Below, piece after piece: positions 61,083 through 64,000 of a stretch of DNA of 64,000 nt; the first letter of the stretch is position 1, and each line of letters opens with the position of its first letter. This DNA is from Nocardioides baekrokdamisoli (GTDB taxonomy: Bacteria > Actinomycetota > Actinomycetes > Propionibacteriales > Nocardioidaceae). A program made the position numbers and the translations under genes. The notes beneath the pieces are model-generated. The model did no database searches. It was not told where the DNA came from and worked only from the letters and a program-made list of their open reading frames with translations. The stretch covers positions 2,480,001-2,544,000 of the forward strand of contig NZ_AP019307.1 of the NCBI RefSeq assembly GCF_003945325.1, written 5' to 3'.

Positions 61083-61448
61083 ATGGTGGGGCTACGCAAT
61101 CAGGCGGTAGGAGCCTATGGCGAGCGGGTGGCGGCGAGGTATCTCGCCGACCTCGGGATGTCTGTGCTCGAGCGCAACTGGCGGTGCTCCGAGGGCGAAC
61201 TCGACCTGGTGATGCGCGACGGCGACGTCCTGGTCGCCTGCGAGGTGAAGACCCGGTCCACGGAGACGTACGGCTCACCGCATGAGGCGGTCGCGGCCGA
61301 CAAGCTCGATCGGCTCCAGCGCCTCGCGGTCCGATGGGCTGCTGAGCGTCTGGGCAACCCGCCGCCTGCGATCAGGATCGATCTGGTGGCTGTGCTCGCA
61401 CGTGGCCACGGAGCCGCCCAGGTCGAGCACGTACGAGGACTTCTCTGA
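61083..61448 (+). CDS. yraN: YraN family endonuclease-like protein
   Basis: 121-residue UPF0102/YraN protein with a restriction-endonuclease-like fold: GAYGERVAARYL, GELDLVMRDGD and CEVKTRS give the Glu, Asp and E-x-K active-site pattern. The role is unclear, possibly nuclease activity in DNA processing; it commonly precedes comM and dprA as here. ATG 61083 has GGAGG. Its TGA overlaps the comM ATG. Confidence 0.92.
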   Translation: MVGLRNQAVGAYGERVAARYLADLGMSVLERNWRCSEGELDLVMRDGDVLVACEVKTRSTETYGSPHEAVAADKLDRLQRLAVRWAAERLGNPPPAIRIDLVAVLARGHGAAQVEHVRGLL

Positions 61449-63025
61449 TGGCGTACGGACTGGCCCACACCGTGTCGCTGCGCGGCGCCGTCGGGCACCT
61501 CATCGACGTCCAGGCTGATGTCTCGCCCGGGCAGGTGGGCCTCACGATCGTGGGACGCGTCGACTCTGCGGTGTCGGAGGGCCGGGATCGCGTACGGATG
61601 GCGATCATCAACAGCGGCATCGAATGGCCCGCGACGAAGCGGATGACCGTGCTGTTCTCTCCGGCGGACCTGCCCAAGACGGGCACCCACCACGATCTCG
61701 CCCTTGCCTGCTCGATCCTGGCCGCCAACCAATACCTGCCAGATGCCGAGTTGGACGACCTCCTCCTGATCGGGGAACTGGCGCTCGACGGCGGCGTACG
61801 CGCTGTCGCCGGCGCGCTCCCGATGGTGTTGGCGGCGGCGCAGCGAGGGATCACCCGGGTGATGCTGCCCGAGACCCAGGTGGCGGAGGCGTCCCTGTTG
61901 CCGGGGATCGACGTCATCGGTGTGCGCTCGCTGGCTCAGGTCGTCGCCATGCTCCGCGGCGAGGAGGTGCCATGGGCGCCACCGGTCCCGCAGTCGTCCG
62001 GCGGGACCCTGCTCTCATGGCGGGGGGAGGACCGGCTCGACGAGGTCGACATGTCGGACCTGATCGGCCTGCGTGAGGCCAAGTACGCCGCGGAGGTGGC
62101 TGCCGCCGGAGGCCATCACCTCGGATTCTCGGGACCTAAGGGATGCGGCAAGACGTCCCTGGCGGAACGGATCCCGTCCATCCTTCCTGATCTCGATCCG
62201 GAGGTGTCCGTCGAACTGACAGCCCTGCAGTCTCTTGCCGGGCTCCTCGATCCGGCCCGTGGATTGACGCTGCGCCCTCCGTATTCGGCGCCTCATCACG
62301 ACTGCTCGAAGCCGAGTCTCGTCGGAGGAGGGACCGGTCGTGTCCGTCCCGGTCTGCTGTCCCTCACCCACGGCGGCGTCATCCTCCTCGACGAGTTCCC
62401 CTTGTTCCGCACGGATGTGATCGATGCGCTCCGGCAACCGTTGGAGAGCGGTGAAGTGACCGTTGCCCGCGGGGATGAGTCCGTGACCCTTCCGGCCCGG
62501 AGCATCGTCGTGATGGCATCCAATCCGTGCCCGTGCGGCAACAAGGGCCTGGCGAACGGTGACTGCCGGTGCCGTTCTACCGAGCTGCGTGACTACGAAC
62601 GCCGGATCCGCGGACCCCTCCTCGACCGCGTGGACATCACGGTGAGGCTCAATCCGGCGATGGTCGCCGATGCTGCGCTCGCGCCGCTGGAGACGAGCGC
62701 GGAGATTCGTCAGCGGGTGGAGGCCGCGCGGCAACGCCAGTCTGAGCGATACCGCGGTTTCGACTGGCGACTCAACGCGCACGTACCAGGGGTGATGTTG
62801 CGGAAGAGGTGGCCGCTCCCGTACGAGGCCCAGCGCGAGATCGATCAAGCGATCATGGGCAGCCACCTGAGCCGACGCGGCGGCGTCCGGGTGCATCGGC
62901 TGGCGTGGACGGTTGCGGACCTCGCCGAGGTCGATCAGCCGGGGCTGCAGGAGGTTCAGGTCGCCCTGCGCCTGCGTCGTGGTGACTCCCTGCCGGAGCA
63001 TGCGCTGTCGAGGAGGGCAGGGTGA
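61448..63025 (+). CDS. comM: YifB/ComM Mg-chelatase-like AAA+ ATPase
   Basis: 525-residue AAA+ protein. An N-terminal Lon-protease-like domain (residues 1-170) precedes the Mg-chelatase-type ATPase. The Walker A is GPKGCGKTSLAERI near 228, with Lys and Cys where most relatives have Pro and Ala. Walker B is ILLDEF, and a zinc-finger-like NPCPCGNKG...DCRC follows. ComM promotes branch migration during integration of incoming DNA in naturally competent bacteria. ATG 61448 overlaps the yraN stop; dprA overlaps its stop in turn. Confidence 0.92.
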   Translation: MAYGLAHTVSLRGAVGHLIDVQADVSPGQVGLTIVGRVDSAVSEGRDRVRMAIINSGIEWPATKRMTVLFSPADLPKTGTHHDLALACSILAANQYLPDAELDDLLLIGELALDGGVRAVAGALPMVLAAAQRGITRVMLPETQVAEASLLPGIDVIGVRSLAQVVAMLRGEEVPWAPPVPQSSGGTLLSWRGEDRLDEVDMSDLIGLREAKYAAEVAAAGGHHLGFSGPKGCGKTSLAERIPSILPDLDPEVSVELTALQSLAGLLDPARGLTLRPPYSAPHHDCSKPSLVGGGTGRVRPGLLSLTHGGVILLDEFPLFRTDVIDALRQPLESGEVTVARGDESVTLPARSIVVMASNPCPCGNKGLANGDCRCRSTELRDYERRIRGPLLDRVDITVRLNPAMVADAALAPLETSAEIRQRVEAARQRQSERYRGFDWRLNAHVPGVMLRKRWPLPYEAQREIDQAIMGSHLSRRGGVRVHRLAWTVADLAEVDQPGLQEVQVALRLRRGDSLPEHALSRRAG

Positions 63026-64000
63026 GCCCGGATCGCCTGGCCCGTGTCGCGTTGTCGAAGGTGTTCGAGCCCGGCGATCTCCGGCTACCCGCTCTGCTGG
63101 CTCACTACGGGGCCGCCGACATCGTGTCGCGCCTGGTTGCCGGGAACGACCCCAGGCTGCACGAGGCTTCCGCGGATGTCGGGAGCCGCCTGGCGTCCGT
63201 GAACGCGGCCGCCGACCTGGAACGCGCGGCACAGGCTGGCATCCGGTTCGTCACTCCGGAGGACGATGAGTGGCCCGCTGGGCTGGACGATCTCGACCAC
63301 ATCGAGCCTGTTCAGGAGATGGTGGGCGCTCCAGTCGGACTGTGGGTCCGGGGACCGGCTCGCCTCGGCCGACTGACGCAGTCGGTGGCTGTCGTCGGTG
63401 CCCGAGATGCCACCACGTACGGCTGCAACGTGGCAGCGCAGATCGCCGGCGAGTTGGTCGTCGCGGACCGGCCGGTCGTTTCTGGTGCCGCATTCGGCAT
63501 CGATCGGGCTGCTCATCTCGGTGCGCTCTCGATGCGCGGGACGACCGTGGCGGTGCTGGCATGCGGAGTCGACGTGGCCTATCCGGTCGCCCACGGAAGC
63601 ATGCTCGACGACATCGCCCGGACGGGTGCCGTCGTGTCCGAACTGCCCCCCGGTCAGACCGTGAAACGCCAACGTTTCCTGTCCCGCAACCGACTCATCG
63701 CGGCTTTCTCCGAAGGAGTGGTCGTGGTCGAGGCCGCGATTCGCAGCGGGGCGCTCAACACCGCGACCTGGGCCGATCGGCTGAGCCGACCCGTGATGGC
63801 AGTGCCCGGGCCGATCACCTCTGCGCAGTCGCAAGGGGCTCATGAACTGATCAGGCGAGGCGGCCTGCTCGTCACGCGTGGCGCGGAGGTGCTTGAGGCC
63901 TCCGCACCGATGGGAAGTCACGCGGTCGCCGACCGGAGGGCGGAGGTGCTGCCGCGCGATCGACTGACCCGCCGTGCGAAGCAGGTGATCGACGCGCTCG
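63022..64000 (+). CDS. dprA: DNA processing protein DprA (3' cut by window)
   Basis: The frame runs from GTG 63022 to the window end without a stop, 326 codons. DprA/Smf protects incoming single-stranded DNA and loads RecA. The Rossmann-like core is clear: VAVVGARDATTYG, VVSGAAFGIDRAAH, LACGVDVAYPVAH, FLSRNRLIAAFSEGVVVVEA and AVPGPITSAQSQGAHELI. An N-terminal SAM-like domain precedes it, and the C-terminal winged domain begins at the edge (RRAKQVIDAL). The start overlaps the comM stop (GTGA). Being open at its end it is easily missed; identification is firm. Confidence 0.93.
   Translation, partial: MSPDRLARVALSKVFEPGDLRLPALLAHYGAADIVSRLVAGNDPRLHEASADVGSRLASVNAAADLERAAQAGIRFVTPEDDEWPAGLDDLDHIEPVQEMVGAPVGLWVRGPARLGRLTQSVAVVGARDATTYGCNVAAQIAGELVVADRPVVSGAAFGIDRAAHLGALSMRGTTVAVLACGVDVAYPVAHGSMLDDIARTGAVVSELPPGQTVKRQRFLSRNRLIAAFSEGVVVVEAAIRSGALNTATWADRLSRPVMAVPGPITSAQSQGAHELIRRGGLLVTRGAEVLEASAPMGSHAVADRRAEVLPRDRLTRRAKQVIDAL

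Overview
The window looks like one contiguous piece of a high-GC actinobacterial chromosome. The GC content, the abundance of GTG and some TTG starts, an NdgR-type IclR regulator divergent from leuCD, an HU protein with a long Lys/Ala tail, DUF222-HNH and DUF2469 proteins, and the gene order smc-ftsY-(amt-glnB)-glnD-ffh-rpsP-KH-rimM-trmD-rplS-lepB-rnhB-yraN-comM-dprA all point that way. A Propionibacteriales/Nocardioidaceae-like organism is my best guess, but it is inferred from style and synteny, not from a marker gene. I see no prophage, transposase, rRNA or CRISPR array. Two tRNA genes are present (Gln-CTG, Glu-CTC).

Layout. 1-5.3 kb: 3' end of gltX, a CPBP membrane protease, a DUF222/HNH endonuclease, tRNA-Gln, a GT39-like membrane glycosyltransferase, tRNA-Glu. 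5.3-10.1 kb: SWIM-SNF2 helicase, O6-alkylguanine repair protein, a small TIGR04222-like protein, Nudix hydrolase. 10.2-14.1 kb: ndgR with divergent leuCD, then HU. 14.2-23 kb: plsC-gpsA, a Cys/Met PLP enzyme, alpha/beta hydrolase-murF-ddl, a second ddl coupled to a stand-alone RAM domain, thiL. 23-32.2 kb: rpmB, a DAK2/FakA-like protein, recG-rsmD-coaD-DUF177-rpmF-rnc-mutM, a rhomboid-like protein and a small coiled-coil protein. 32.2-34.5 kb: MFS exporter with a divergent TetR. 34.5-51.5 kb: smc, ftsY, two tandem YfhO-type proteins, a nitrogen module (amt1-glnB1-glnB2-amt2-glnD), ffh. 51.5-64 kb: NYN protein, VanW-amidohydrolase pair, the rpsP-khpA-rimM-trmD-rplS-lepB-rnhB-DUF2469 run, a TadE/TadG pair, yraN-comM-dprA (dprA cut by the window edge).

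How genes work together. Ffh and FtsY form the SRP pathway, with LepB downstream in export. MurF and Ddl make and attach D-Ala-D-Ala for peptidoglycan. The two Amt transporters, two PII proteins and GlnD form an ammonium sensing unit, and both amt genes are preceded by the same CTGTTAC-N6-GTAACAG palindrome, which resembles a GlnR box. NdgR very likely controls leuCD. RimM, TrmD, RsmD, RNase III and several r-proteins form a translation/RNA-processing neighbourhood. RecG, MutM, Ogt, ComM and DprA handle DNA repair and DNA uptake/processing.

The most unusual structure is in the gaps. At least four gene ends carry long, near-perfect inverted repeats of unrelated sequence (15902-16034, 22935-23077, 31792-31867, 51896-51942), often including the stop codons themselves. 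One sequence family (core CCGAAACCCGACATC) sits 0-1 base after the stop codons of three unrelated genes (ndgR, the rhomboid-like gene, smc), always in the same orientation relative to the gene. No stretch longer than about 210 bases lacks a gene or named element.
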